From Bacteroidaceae bacterium (GTDB lineage: Bacteria > Bacteroidota > Bacteroidia > Bacteroidales > Bacteroidaceae): 56,723 bases of DNA. The notes below the pieces were generated by a model, which was given only the letters and a program-made list of their open reading frames with translations, had not been told where the DNA came from and ran no database searches. Made by a program: the position numbers and the translations under genes. Where the stretch lies: positions 1-56,723 of the forward strand of contig JAKSLO010000003.1 of assembly GCA_024401185.1 (NCBI GenBank). The letters run 5' to 3'. Positions 35,280 through 43,767 of this stretch are shown here, piece by piece. Within the stretch, counting starts at the first letter, position 1. Each line of letters begins with the position of its first letter.

Positions 35280-36770
35280 ATGATGAATTGTGAAATGACT
35301 CAAATACCTCGTACGCTTGAAGAGCGTATGCTTCTGCGCAGAGCATTGAAGGACTTTGTGCAGTCGAAGCATTTGTGTCCGCCCATCTCGCTGAAGCACC
35401 TGGAGATGCTTGCTACAGAGTTTGTGTCGCAGCAGGAGAAGGGCTCACAGTTCTTCAACTGGTTGATGGTGGAGATAAACAACCAGTTGTGGCTCCGTAC
35501 CGTGGCAGGCATTCCCTATGACCGCCGTCTGCTGATGCTGCCCAAATGCCTGAGCCGACATGGAGAGTGCCGTGCAGAATTTGATGAGTATGGTCTTTTG
35601 TGTCATCGATGTGGCAAGTGCTTCATCCCTTCCTTGCAGGACAAGGCAGAGGCGTTGGGAAGCCTTAGCATCGTGGCAGAGGGCTTTACACAGGTCATAG
35701 AACTGATAGAAAACCATGTAGTGGATGCCGTGATAGGTGTAAGCTGCCTTGACTCGCTTGAGAAGGCTTTCCCACTACTGGTTCGTCATGCTGTGCCAGG
35801 ATTGGCCATTGTGCTCAATGATTCCGGTTGTCGTGACACCCATGTGGATATGGATTATGTGGAAGAACTTCTTTCTATGATTGATGACGTAAAACCCGTG
35901 CTGCTTGACCACGATGCCTTGCACCAACAGGTAAACCGATGGTTCAGCAAGGCAGAGCTTGAACAACTGATGAAGCCCGTTACCGATGCCACAGCACACG
36001 TTTGCCTGGAGTGGATGAGCGGTGAGGGCAAGCGCTGGCGTCCGTATCTGCTGGCTGCCGTATGGCAGTCGATAACCGGCAAGAGCGAGATGACAGAAGA
36101 CGTGCATCGTGCTGCCGTGGCTGTGGAGTGTTTCCACAAGGCATCACTCATTCATGATGACATTGAGGACCAAGACCTCACACGCTACGGACAACCTACC
36201 GTGAATGCCATCTATGGAGATGCCTTTGCCATCAATGCCGGTGATGCCTTGCTGGGCGAGGGTTATCGCATACTGGCAGACAGTAACAATGCCGAGTTGG
36301 TTCGTCTTATTGCCGATGCCCATCTGCGATTGTGCAAGGGTCAGGGCATGGAACTGCTCTGGTGCCAGCATCGCACGCCCATCACGCTCAATGAGGTGCT
36401 CGACATCTTCCGGCATAAGACGGTTCCCGCCTTTGAGGTGTCACTCATGCTGGGATTGGCTTGCACGGGCAATTATGTTCACCTTCGTCCTTTGTTACGT
36501 TCCTATTCCGAAGCGTTAGGCATTGCCTATCAGCTGAAGGATGATTTGGAGGACTTTGAAGCCGACAATGAGCTGGCACATCGTCCGTCGGCTGCTCTGG
36601 CATTGTACAATGAGCATCCCGACTGGGACAAGGCGAAGGTTCAGGAGGAACTGAAGCGCCTCATAGGTTTGTACCATCAGAGGGCATTGGATTCGCTTGC
36701 CGAGATGGATCAGATAGAACTGAAAAGGTTGCTCTTCCAGGTTATCAACGAATTGAAAATAGAAAGTTAG
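35280..36770 (+). CDS. DUF116-like domain fused to polyprenyl synthase
   Basis: A 496-residue fusion. Residues about 60-200 resemble DUF116, with clustered cysteines (Cys90, Cys97, then LLCHRCGKC at 106-114) and GVSCLDSLEKAFPL. Residues about 215-496 are a trans-isoprenyl diphosphate synthase: GEGKRWRP (248-255), first Asp-rich motif DDIED (293-297), KGQGMEL (353-359) and second motif DDLED (421-425). Small residues (Ala288, Ser289) precede the first motif, which hints at a product longer than C15. It should supply the prenyl chain for the two cyclase-like proteins downstream. The fusion is unusual; the cysteine domain may bind a metal or Fe-S cluster. Confidence 0.88.
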   Translation: MMNCEMTQIPRTLEERMLLRRALKDFVQSKHLCPPISLKHLEMLATEFVSQQEKGSQFFNWLMVEINNQLWLRTVAGIPYDRRLLMLPKCLSRHGECRAEFDEYGLLCHRCGKCFIPSLQDKAEALGSLSIVAEGFTQVIELIENHVVDAVIGVSCLDSLEKAFPLLVRHAVPGLAIVLNDSGCRDTHVDMDYVEELLSMIDDVKPVLLDHDALHQQVNRWFSKAELEQLMKPVTDATAHVCLEWMSGEGKRWRPYLLAAVWQSITGKSEMTEDVHRAAVAVECFHKASLIHDDIEDQDLTRYGQPTVNAIYGDAFAINAGDALLGEGYRILADSNNAELVRLIADAHLRLCKGQGMELLWCQHRTPITLNEVLDIFRHKTVPAFEVSLMLGLACTGNYVHLRPLLRSYSEALGIAYQLKDDLEDFEADNELAHRPSAALALYNEHPDWDKAKVQEELKRLIGLYHQRALDSLAEMDQIELKRLLFQVINELKIES

Positions 36771-36774
36771 AAAT

Positions 36775-37467
36775 ATGAAACTGCCTTTGATGCTGAAAGT
36801 GTATCGCACGTTGCGTAAGGGGTGGCAGAAGCTTACCCCCGAGGCACAGCAGGCTTTGCGTGCATTTGTGATGTCGCAGAAGTCGGCTGGAGGATACTTG
36901 AATGCAGGAGGCAAGGAGGATGAATATTATACACAGTTTGGTGGTGTGCTTGAGGCGGTAATATCGCCCTCGCCAACGAAACTGATGCATGGTTTAAGTC
37001 TTGGAGTAAAGGAACATACCCGTAAAAGCGATGTCTATGGAGTATTCTTCCAGTTTCTTACAGACGAGTGGCGACCTTGGCGCAGGTTGAATGGAAAGGC
37101 AGATGAACCCATGTCCATGATGACCAATGCCACATGCTGCAAACTGGCCATGCAATACCAGATGGGAGAAGTTTGCGATTCCCGCCTCGTGGAATGGCTG
37201 GTGCAGAGACAGGATGAAACAGGAGGTTTCTATGCCAGCGAAGTGGCTCCCATACCCGACATGCTCAGTACTGCGGTGGCGCTCTTCACCCTGCAACTGA
37301 TAGGAGAGAAGCCTCACTATGTGGCATCCGACTTCATCGAGGCACATTGGCTGGAGAACGGCTCTTTTGCCCCAACGGTATTTGATGAGTATAGTGATGT
37401 GGAATATGCCTTCTATGGGCTTCTGGCATTAGGGGCAAAAGCCCCCCTAACCCTCGAAGGGGAATAA
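36775..37467 (+). CDS. Short terpene cyclase/prenyltransferase-like alpha-barrel protein
   Basis: A 230-residue protein whose repeats (for example VEWLVQRQDETGGFYASEV, and DMLSTAVALFTLQLIG later) match half of the alpha/alpha barrel of prenyltransferase and squalene cyclase families. No DxDD motif is seen, so it may be a partner or second domain for the larger cyclase rather than an enzyme alone. It begins 4 bases after the synthase stop codon. The last residues (KAPLTLEGE) are encoded inside a family-1 repeat. Confidence 0.75.
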   Translation: MKLPLMLKVYRTLRKGWQKLTPEAQQALRAFVMSQKSAGGYLNAGGKEDEYYTQFGGVLEAVISPSPTKLMHGLSLGVKEHTRKSDVYGVFFQFLTDEWRPWRRLNGKADEPMSMMTNATCCKLAMQYQMGEVCDSRLVEWLVQRQDETGGFYASEVAPIPDMLSTAVALFTLQLIGEKPHYVASDFIEAHWLENGSFAPTVFDEYSDVEYAFYGLLALGAKAPLTLEGE

Positions 37468-37592
37468 GAAAAATGTTTAAGTAACAAACTTGTTATATAG
37501 AAACATAACAGATTGAATGAAAAGTAGCCCTTTAACCCCTTAAGGGGGAATAAGAGAAATGTAGAAATAACAAATTGTTATATAGAGGATTT
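37440..37592 (+). repeat. Two adjacent family-1 elements, copies C and D
   Basis: Copy C: GCCCCCCTAACCCTCGAAGG, then GGAATAAGAAAAATG and ACTTGTTATATAGAAA. Copy D: GCCCTTTAACCCCTTAAGGG, then GGAATAAGAGAAATGTAG and AATTGTTATATAGAGG. They are near-duplicates and fill the gap before the large cyclase. Each has a small CCC.../...GGG hairpin. Confidence 0.75.
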
Positions 37593-39356
37593 ATGAACAA
37601 GATATTGAACGAACTGCATGAAGATGCCATGAAGCGACTTATGGACAGTCGCTGTGGCGATGGCATGTGGAGAGGGTGGCTGTCAAGCAGCGCCATTTCC
37701 ACATCTGTCAGCGTATTCGCCTTGCAGCGTATCGATGCTCATAAATACAAGAAGCAGATTGATGACGGCGTGCGCTGGTTGCACCAAACCATGAAGCCAG
37801 ACGGCTCGTGGGGCGACAGCATAGAAAGCCCGTCAAACATGACTGCCACCCTGCTTACCTATGTGTCGCTTTATGCCGTAGGACAGGCACCTAAAGATGC
37901 ACGTGACTTTCTGAACCGGGAGTTAGGAGGCGATACGTCAGAGGCACTCGTGAAGGGGGTACTGAACTATTACGGCAAGGATCTCACGTTCTCCGTACCC
38001 ATCCTGATGATGTGTGCTTTGGCAGGTGTGATTGACAGTTGGAAGAAGATACCCACCTTTCCGTTCGAGTTGGCCACCATGCCACAAAGCATGTTCCGCC
38101 ACCTCAACCTGCCAGTTGTAAGCTATGCCATACCGGCACTCATAGCCATCGGCATCTGTCAGTTAAAGAAGAAAGGAGGATTTTTCTCTCCTCTGCGTCG
38201 TCGGTTCATCCCCAAGGCACTTCGAGTGCTGCAGAAGATGCAACCGAAGGACGGCGGTTTCCTGGAGGCTGCTCCTCTTACCGCATTTGTCAGCATGTGC
38301 ATGGCAGAGGGTGGCTATCGTGAACATGCCGTAACACAGCGATGTGCAGAATTCCTTGTCGCAACGGTTCGTGAGGACGGTTCGTGGCCCATCGACACCA
38401 ATCTGTCGTGTTGGGTAACCAGCCTTTCAACGAAGGTTCTACCTGCCGACGAAGCCTTGACGGACATCATCAAACGTAATGCCACCCAAGAGGTTCACCC
38501 CTTTACGGGAGCCATGCCTGGAGGATGGGGATGGAGTGACCTCAGTGGTTCTGTTCCCGATGGCGATGATACCAGTGGTGCATTGGTGGCCTTGCACAAA
38601 TCTGCCGCTGGCGTATGTAGCCAGGAGGTGGAGAATGGTTTGAAATGGCTGATGGGATTGCAAAACCATGACGGAGGTATGCCGACGTTCTGCAAAGGGT
38701 GGGGTAAACTCCCCTTTGACCGTAGTTCGCCAGATATCACGGCACATGCCATCCTCGCTATGGGGTTATGGCTACCCACTTTACATGGTGACCTGAAGTG
38801 TCGTGTGGAGAAGAGTTTGGAGCGCATGATACGATGGATGGAGCGCATGGTGAAACGTGACGAGGAGAACCAGTCAGAAGGATGGATTCCCTTGTGGTTT
38901 GGCGACCAGGATGCCGAGGATGAGAAAGCTCCGGTTTACGGTACGAGCACGGCCATTGACTACCTGATGGAATCACGTCATGAGAAAGCCATGCAGATGG
39001 CATCCAAGCAGATAGAGTTCGTAGCGTCAGCTCAGAATCCCGATGGAGGATGGGGGGGTAACAAAGGAGTACGTTCCAAGGTTACATACACCTGTCGTGC
39101 GCTGTCAGCTTTGGCGCATTTCCCCAAGGAATATGCAAATGTCAGGGAGAGAGGTTGGAAATACCTTTATGAATGCCTAAAGAATGGCACATTGTACAAG
39201 CGAGAACCCATAGGGTTGTATTTCTCACGTCTGTGGTATTCTGAGGATTTGTACAACGTAACCTTCCTGCTGAGGGCAATAGAGGTGGAAAGAAGAAATC
39301 ACACCTGCTCTGCAGCAGAGGATGAACAGCCGGACGTTCGTCCGATAACTCCTTGA
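37593..39356 (+). CDS. Squalene-hopene cyclase-like class II terpene cyclase
   Basis: A 587-residue protein. The class II acid motif is present as PDGDDTSGAL, with the DxDD catalytic set at Asp323-Asp326, preceded by PGGWGWSDL (309-317), the same local order as in squalene-hopene cyclases. QW-type repeats occur at RWLHQTMKPDGSW (61-73), RVLQKMQPKDGGF (211-223), VREDGSW (259-265), MGLQNHDGG (354-362) and SAQNPDGGWGG. Such enzymes protonate and cyclise a linear polyprene at the membrane surface. The substrate may be squalene or the product of the adjacent polyprenyl synthase. The ATG at 37593 is preferred to a TTG upstream in a repeat. The last 20 or so residues are repeat-derived. Confidence 0.85.
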   Translation: MNKILNELHEDAMKRLMDSRCGDGMWRGWLSSSAISTSVSVFALQRIDAHKYKKQIDDGVRWLHQTMKPDGSWGDSIESPSNMTATLLTYVSLYAVGQAPKDARDFLNRELGGDTSEALVKGVLNYYGKDLTFSVPILMMCALAGVIDSWKKIPTFPFELATMPQSMFRHLNLPVVSYAIPALIAIGICQLKKKGGFFSPLRRRFIPKALRVLQKMQPKDGGFLEAAPLTAFVSMCMAEGGYREHAVTQRCAEFLVATVREDGSWPIDTNLSCWVTSLSTKVLPADEALTDIIKRNATQEVHPFTGAMPGGWGWSDLSGSVPDGDDTSGALVALHKSAAGVCSQEVENGLKWLMGLQNHDGGMPTFCKGWGKLPFDRSSPDITAHAILAMGLWLPTLHGDLKCRVEKSLERMIRWMERMVKRDEENQSEGWIPLWFGDQDAEDEKAPVYGTSTAIDYLMESRHEKAMQMASKQIEFVASAQNPDGGWGGNKGVRSKVTYTCRALSALAHFPKEYANVRERGWKYLYECLKNGTLYKREPIGLYFSRLWYSEDLYNVTFLLRAIEVERRNHTCSAAEDEQPDVRPITP

Positions 39357-39366
39357 AAGTGAATAA
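39305..39366 (+). repeat. Family-2 repeat forming the end of the cyclase gene
   Basis: Hairpins CTGCT CTGC AGCAG (39305-39318) and CGGACG TT CGTCCG (39331-39344) are followed by ATAACTCCTTGAAAGTGAAT. The stop codon lies within it, so the cyclase C-terminus is encoded by repeat DNA. Confidence 0.6.
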
Positions 39367-39423
39367 GTGTCCACTTGCTTACTTGAATTATTTAAGAAAC
39401 AACATAATGCGAAGATACAGAAT

Positions 39424-40857
39424 ATGACATCGAAAAAGATAAAATGGATTACCCTTGGCGTGGCAGCCTTCTATATGGTGTTGCTCATTGCATGGCATCT
39501 GTATGATCCCAGCAGCAACTTTACGGAGGCTGTGCCCGGTGCAGATAATCGTCCACAAGGGAATGCACGCAAGGCTGATGACGTGCTGATTGGTGAGTTC
39601 TTCATGAAGGACAGTACGGATGTGTCTCGCAGCTCACTGACGGGTGAATGGCCTTGTTTCCGTGGTGCGAATCATGACAACCAAGCAGTCAATGCACAAC
39701 CTATGAAGTTGGTGGAAGGCAACTTCAAGGAGTTGTGGACGGTTGAGACGGGCGAAGGTCATGCTGCCCCTGTCATCTCGGAAGGCAAAGTGTATGTGCT
39801 TGACTATGACGAACGCATGAGTGCCGATGCCCTTCGATGCCTTGACCTGGAGTCGGGCAGACAACTATGGCGTCGTTGGTACCGCGTGCCTATGAAGCGC
39901 AATCACGGTTTCTCACGAACCATCCCTGCCATCAGCGACGGATTGGTGGTGACCGTTGGCCCTGAGGGTCATGTGATGTGCTGCGACAAGGAGACGGGCG
40001 ACATGAAGTGGAGCATCGACATGAAGAAACGCTTTGAGACAGAGATTCCCTTCTGGTACACAGGTCAATGTCCCTTGATAGACAACGGAGTACTGGTACT
40101 GGCACCTGCCGGCAAAGACACATTGATGGTTGGCGTTGATGTAAAGACAGGTATCACCCTATGGGGAACTCCCAACACTATAGGGTTCAAGATGTCGCAC
40201 TCATCCATCATGCCTATGACTTTAGGCGGCACTCGTACTTACACATATATTGGCGTGGGTGGTGTGTGCGGCGTGTCGGCCGAACCTGAGAGTCAGGGCA
40301 AGCTGTTGTGGAGTGCCGACAAGTGGCAACCTTCAGTAGTGGCTCCTTCGCCCGTACAGATAAGCAATAACCAAGTGTTCCTCGTGGCTGGCTATGGCGC
40401 TGGTGGTGCTTTACTGCAGGTAGATAGGCAGGGTAGTGGATGGAATGCCACCATCAAGGAAAGCTATAAGGCACAAGAGGGAATGTCGAGCGAGCAGCAA
40501 ACGCCCATCAACTATAAGGGCAACCTCATTACCATCCTGCCTAAAGATGGTGGTGGCATGCGTGAGCGACTGGCCATCTTCCAGCCTTCCAACTTGCACA
40601 AACCCGTATGGACATCGGCTTCCGATGAACGCTTCGGCTTGGGTCCATATCTGGCGGTGGATGACAAACTCTTTGCCTTTAAGGAAGATGGCGAGTTGTA
40701 TGTTTATGCCATTGAAAAGAGTGCTATGAAGTTACTTAAGAAACAACGAATCATGGAAGAGGGCATCGACGGATGGGGACCTTTGGCTTATGCTGACGGC
40801 ATCCTGATTGTTCGTGACTCCAAAACCATCAAAGCCTTACGGGTAGGCAATTTCTAA
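39424..40857 (+). CDS. Membrane-anchored PQQ-like beta-propeller protein
   Basis: A 477-residue protein with one N-terminal membrane anchor (about 6-27) and a periplasmic beta-propeller made of PQQ-enzyme/BamB-like repeats. EWPCFRGANHDN near residue 80 is the shared WPxFRG entry motif of this locus, and repeats show GRQLWRRW, GDMKWS and similar Gly...Trp signatures. There is no CxxCH haem motif and I see no clear PQQ-dehydrogenase active site, so a scaffold or binding role is as likely as catalysis. The GTG at 39367 is a less likely start than the ATG at 39424. Confidence 0.82.
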   Translation: MTSKKIKWITLGVAAFYMVLLIAWHLYDPSSNFTEAVPGADNRPQGNARKADDVLIGEFFMKDSTDVSRSSLTGEWPCFRGANHDNQAVNAQPMKLVEGNFKELWTVETGEGHAAPVISEGKVYVLDYDERMSADALRCLDLESGRQLWRRWYRVPMKRNHGFSRTIPAISDGLVVTVGPEGHVMCCDKETGDMKWSIDMKKRFETEIPFWYTGQCPLIDNGVLVLAPAGKDTLMVGVDVKTGITLWGTPNTIGFKMSHSSIMPMTLGGTRTYTYIGVGGVCGVSAEPESQGKLLWSADKWQPSVVAPSPVQISNNQVFLVAGYGAGGALLQVDRQGSGWNATIKESYKAQEGMSSEQQTPINYKGNLITILPKDGGGMRERLAIFQPSNLHKPVWTSASDERFGLGPYLAVDDKLFAFKEDGELYVYAIEKSAMKLLKKQRIMEEGIDGWGPLAYADGILIVRDSKTIKALRVGNF

Positions 40858-40905
40858 TGTAATGCAATTGATGATTTCCTTGAATTCGGTAAAAGATTTA
40901 TAAAT

Positions 40906-41931
40906 ATGGATGCGAAAAGACGTAAATTCTTAAAGATATCGGGATCGCTTGCCGTGGGAGGCTTGATTTTCTCGGCTGTGGGTAGCAGCTTGTGGAAGAT
41001 GTTTACCCATCCCGAACAGATTTTTTACGACAGCAAGCGTGCCAAGGCAGACAAGCTTATTGACGATGAGGAAGACTTTGTGTCACCCTACCGACGTACG
41101 TTTGGCTTCGAGGTGCCCGACGAGATAACTGCTTTCGAGGTGTCTGAGGGTAGCTTGTATGTAGCCATGCCCAACCTCATCTGCGTGTATGGTATGAGTG
41201 GCGAGATTCAAAACAGTTTCCCCATACCCAGCGATTTGCGCGATCTCACCGTGCATAACGGACTTATCTATGCTCTCTTTGCCACTCGTATTGAGGTGTA
41301 TAGCCGTGAAGGCGACTTGCAGCAACAATGGGAGGCTTGTAGTGAGAACTCTGACTATTGTGCCTTTGCCGTATGTGAAGAGGGTGTTTTCGTAACCGAT
41401 GCCTACAACAAGAACATCTGTAAGTACAATGTGGATGGAACGCTTAACCGCTTCATTAACAGCCCTGATGGATTCATCGTTCCAAGCTATAGTTTTGCCA
41501 TCACGGTTATGAACGGAAAGGTGTTCTGTTCAAATCCCGGACGCCATAAAGTGGAGCAGTACGATACCAATGGCAACTACCTGGCATCGTTTGGCAAGTC
41601 GGGACACGAACCCGGTGCTTTCAGCGGATGCTGTAACCCGGTAATACTTACCCCTGCTAATAATGGTGAACTATTGACCTCTGAGAAAGGCATCCCTCGT
41701 ATCAGCTGCTATTCTGAGAGTGGCAAGTTCCGTAGTGTACTGCTTGACACCAAGGCTCTGGGTGGTGGTAGTGCGGCATACGATGTGAGAATACTAAACG
41801 ACAAGCTTGTGGTAGCTGGTGGCAATAAGGTGTCGGTGTTCCAATACAACCGTCATCAAAGCCAGCAAACCGCTTGTGGTCAATGTGATAAGGATTGTCC
41901 TTTGAAGGAGGGCATGAATAATGCAATTTAG
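40906..41931 (+). CDS. Tat-signal NHL-like beta-propeller with C-terminal cysteine motif
   Basis: A 341-residue protein. The N-terminus KRRKFLKISGSLAVGG is a good twin-arginine signal (RRxFLK followed by a hydrophobic stretch), so it is probably exported folded, perhaps with a cofactor. The body looks like a six-bladed NHL/SMP-30-type propeller (HKVEQYDTNGNYLASFGKSG). The end carries ACGQCDKDC (CxxCxxxC), a possible Fe-S or metal site. It is immediately ahead of the Tat ferredoxin gene (2 bases between). Confidence 0.78.
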   Translation: MDAKRRKFLKISGSLAVGGLIFSAVGSSLWKMFTHPEQIFYDSKRAKADKLIDDEEDFVSPYRRTFGFEVPDEITAFEVSEGSLYVAMPNLICVYGMSGEIQNSFPIPSDLRDLTVHNGLIYALFATRIEVYSREGDLQQQWEACSENSDYCAFAVCEEGVFVTDAYNKNICKYNVDGTLNRFINSPDGFIVPSYSFAITVMNGKVFCSNPGRHKVEQYDTNGNYLASFGKSGHEPGAFSGCCNPVILTPANNGELLTSEKGIPRISCYSESGKFRSVLLDTKALGGGSAAYDVRILNDKLVVAGGNKVSVFQYNRHQSQQTACGQCDKDCPLKEGMNNAI

Positions 41932-41933
41932 AC

Positions 41934-42512
41934 ATGAATATGGACAAGGATAAACTGAAAAGCCCGATGGATCGCAGAAACTTTCTGCGTACTTGTGGCT
42001 CATTGTTAGCTGGTGGCGTGGCATTGGCTACCGGTGGCATACTGGCCACAAAGATGAAAGGCGAGGAAGGCGATGTCTTCTGGCAGATCGACCCCTTTGC
42101 CTGTACACAATGTGGACGTTGTGAAACCGATTGCGTATTGCCTGTGTCGGCAGTCAAATGCTTTCATGCCAACAAGGTGTGTGGCTATTGCGACCTTTGC
42201 GGTGGCTATTACCGTCCAAGTGTGAAGGACTTGAATACGGCTGCCGAGAACCAGATGTGTCCCACGGGAGCCATACAGCGTAAGTTTGTGGAAGAACCCT
42301 ATTTTGAGTACACCATTGATGAGAACCTGTGCAACGGATGTGGCAAATGCGTCAAGGGATGTACGTCATTTGGCAACGGCTCGCTGTTTCTGCAAGTACA
42401 GCAGGATCTTTGTCAGCAATGCAACGAGTGCCAGATAGCGCGTGTATGTCCTTCAGATGCCATTAAACGTGTTTCTTACAAAGATGCTTATAAACTGAAA
42501 GATCATGCGTAG
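41934..42512 (+). CDS. Tat-signal periplasmic ferredoxin (NapG-like)
   Basis: A 192-residue protein. MDRRNFLRTCGSLLAGG is a twin-arginine signal. It then has CTQCGRCETDC, CGYCDLC, CPTGAI, CNGCGKCVKGC and CQQCNECQIARVCP, enough for three to four [4Fe-4S] clusters in a NapG-like arrangement. NapG-type ferredoxins pass electrons from a NapH-type quinol-linked membrane protein to a periplasmic partner, and a NapH-like gene overlaps it by 8 bases here. The terminal acceptor is not a nitrate reductase in this window. Confidence 0.87.
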   Translation: MNMDKDKLKSPMDRRNFLRTCGSLLAGGVALATGGILATKMKGEEGDVFWQIDPFACTQCGRCETDCVLPVSAVKCFHANKVCGYCDLCGGYYRPSVKDLNTAAENQMCPTGAIQRKFVEEPYFEYTIDENLCNGCGKCVKGCTSFGNGSLFLQVQQDLCQQCNECQIARVCPSDAIKRVSYKDAYKLKDHA

Positions 42513-43767
42513 AAGAGTATTTCTTTCCATATTTGGAATCCTGTCATGCCTTATGGTCATGGCCGAGGCACGATTCCCCAAGCCCGATTTCACCTCTGGC
42601 TACGAATATCCCAACATCTCTCATGGGGTGCCCATGGAACAGTTCTGGAATGTGCTCGACATTGTTTTACTTGTGGGCATGATGTCACTCGTGGTGTGGG
42701 CAGCTTATAAGAAGCGCAGTCGTGCTGTCATCTATTCCACTTCACTCGTATCGGTTGGCTACTTTGGCTTCTTCCGTTCTGGTTGTGTATGCAGCGTGGG
42801 CTCCTTGCAGAATGTGACTCTGGCTTTGACCGATTCAGATTACCATCTGCCTTGGTACGTGCTGCTTATCTTCCTGCTGCCCATTGTCTTCGCATTGCTC
42901 TTCGGCCGTGTGTTCTGTTCGGGCGTATGTCCCTTGGGGGCTTTGCAGGAACTTGTCAATGTGCGTAATTTCCGTTTGTCAAGAGCCGTATCATCGGCTT
43001 TGACCACAATACCTTGGATTTATCTGGCTTTCACCATACTCTATGCCGCTACACGCAGCCAGTTCCTGGTTTGCCGTCTCGACCCTTTCATTGGCATCTT
43101 CCGTTTGGGAGGTGACTTGGGCATGATTGTCTTTGGTGTTATCCTGCTGATCATGTCGGTATTCATTGGCCGTCCGTTCTGTCAGTTCCTGTGTCCTTAC
43201 GGTGCGGTGTTGAGTGTGTTCAGTTCTCTTTCATGGAAGAAAATGGAAATCACTCAGAAGTCTTGCATCAATTGCGCCTTGTGTGACAAGTCGTGCCCTG
43301 TGGACGCTATTCATCAGCCGCAATCCAGCAAGACGAAGGAGAGCCGCTCTACTGGCGTTCGCAGAATAGTTTTGATGAGCATCCTACTTCCTCTGTTCAC
43401 TATTGCCTGTGGCATACTGCTTCGTCAGAACAGCGATGCACTCAGCCGTGCCCACAAGGATGTGTATCTGTATGAGCTTGTCATGGCTCAGCAGAACAAT
43501 CCCGACATGGATGAATGCCTTGAGGTGGAAACCTTCAACGCGATGGGTGGAAACATTGACGAGCTGAAAGCCAAGGTGGAAAAGGTGCGTGAAGACTATG
43601 CCTTCTATGCCACCCTTGCAGGATGTCTGATGGGCTTCGTGATTGGCTTCAAGTTGCTGAAATGGTCTTTGAAGCGTTCACGCAAGACGTATGAGATTGA
43701 TTCTGCACGATGCACGATGTGTGGTAAGTGTTTTAATTATTGTCCGCAAAACCTAACTAAAAAATGA
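42505..43767 (+). CDS. NapH/NosR-type membrane polyferredoxin
   Basis: A 420-residue membrane protein with about seven hydrophobic segments. The CxxxCP pairs at CSGVCP (138-143) and CQFLCP (226-231) and the CVC at 94-96 are hallmarks of the NapH/NosR C-terminal/RdhC group. A cytoplasmic dicluster set follows: CINCALCDKSCP (254-265) and the C-terminal CTMCGKCFNYCP (403-414). The FMN-binding periplasmic domain of NosR is absent. It is likely to pass electrons across the membrane from the cytoplasmic NADH-linked proteins downstream to the Tat ferredoxin. It overlaps the next gene by 4 bases. Confidence 0.88.
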   Translation: MRRRVFLSIFGILSCLMVMAEARFPKPDFTSGYEYPNISHGVPMEQFWNVLDIVLLVGMMSLVVWAAYKKRSRAVIYSTSLVSVGYFGFFRSGCVCSVGSLQNVTLALTDSDYHLPWYVLLIFLLPIVFALLFGRVFCSGVCPLGALQELVNVRNFRLSRAVSSALTTIPWIYLAFTILYAATRSQFLVCRLDPFIGIFRLGGDLGMIVFGVILLIMSVFIGRPFCQFLCPYGAVLSVFSSLSWKKMEITQKSCINCALCDKSCPVDAIHQPQSSKTKESRSTGVRRIVLMSILLPLFTIACGILLRQNSDALSRAHKDVYLYELVMAQQNNPDMDECLEVETFNAMGGNIDELKAKVEKVREDYAFYATLAGCLMGFVIGFKLLKWSLKRSRKTYEIDSARCTMCGKCFNYCPQNLTKK

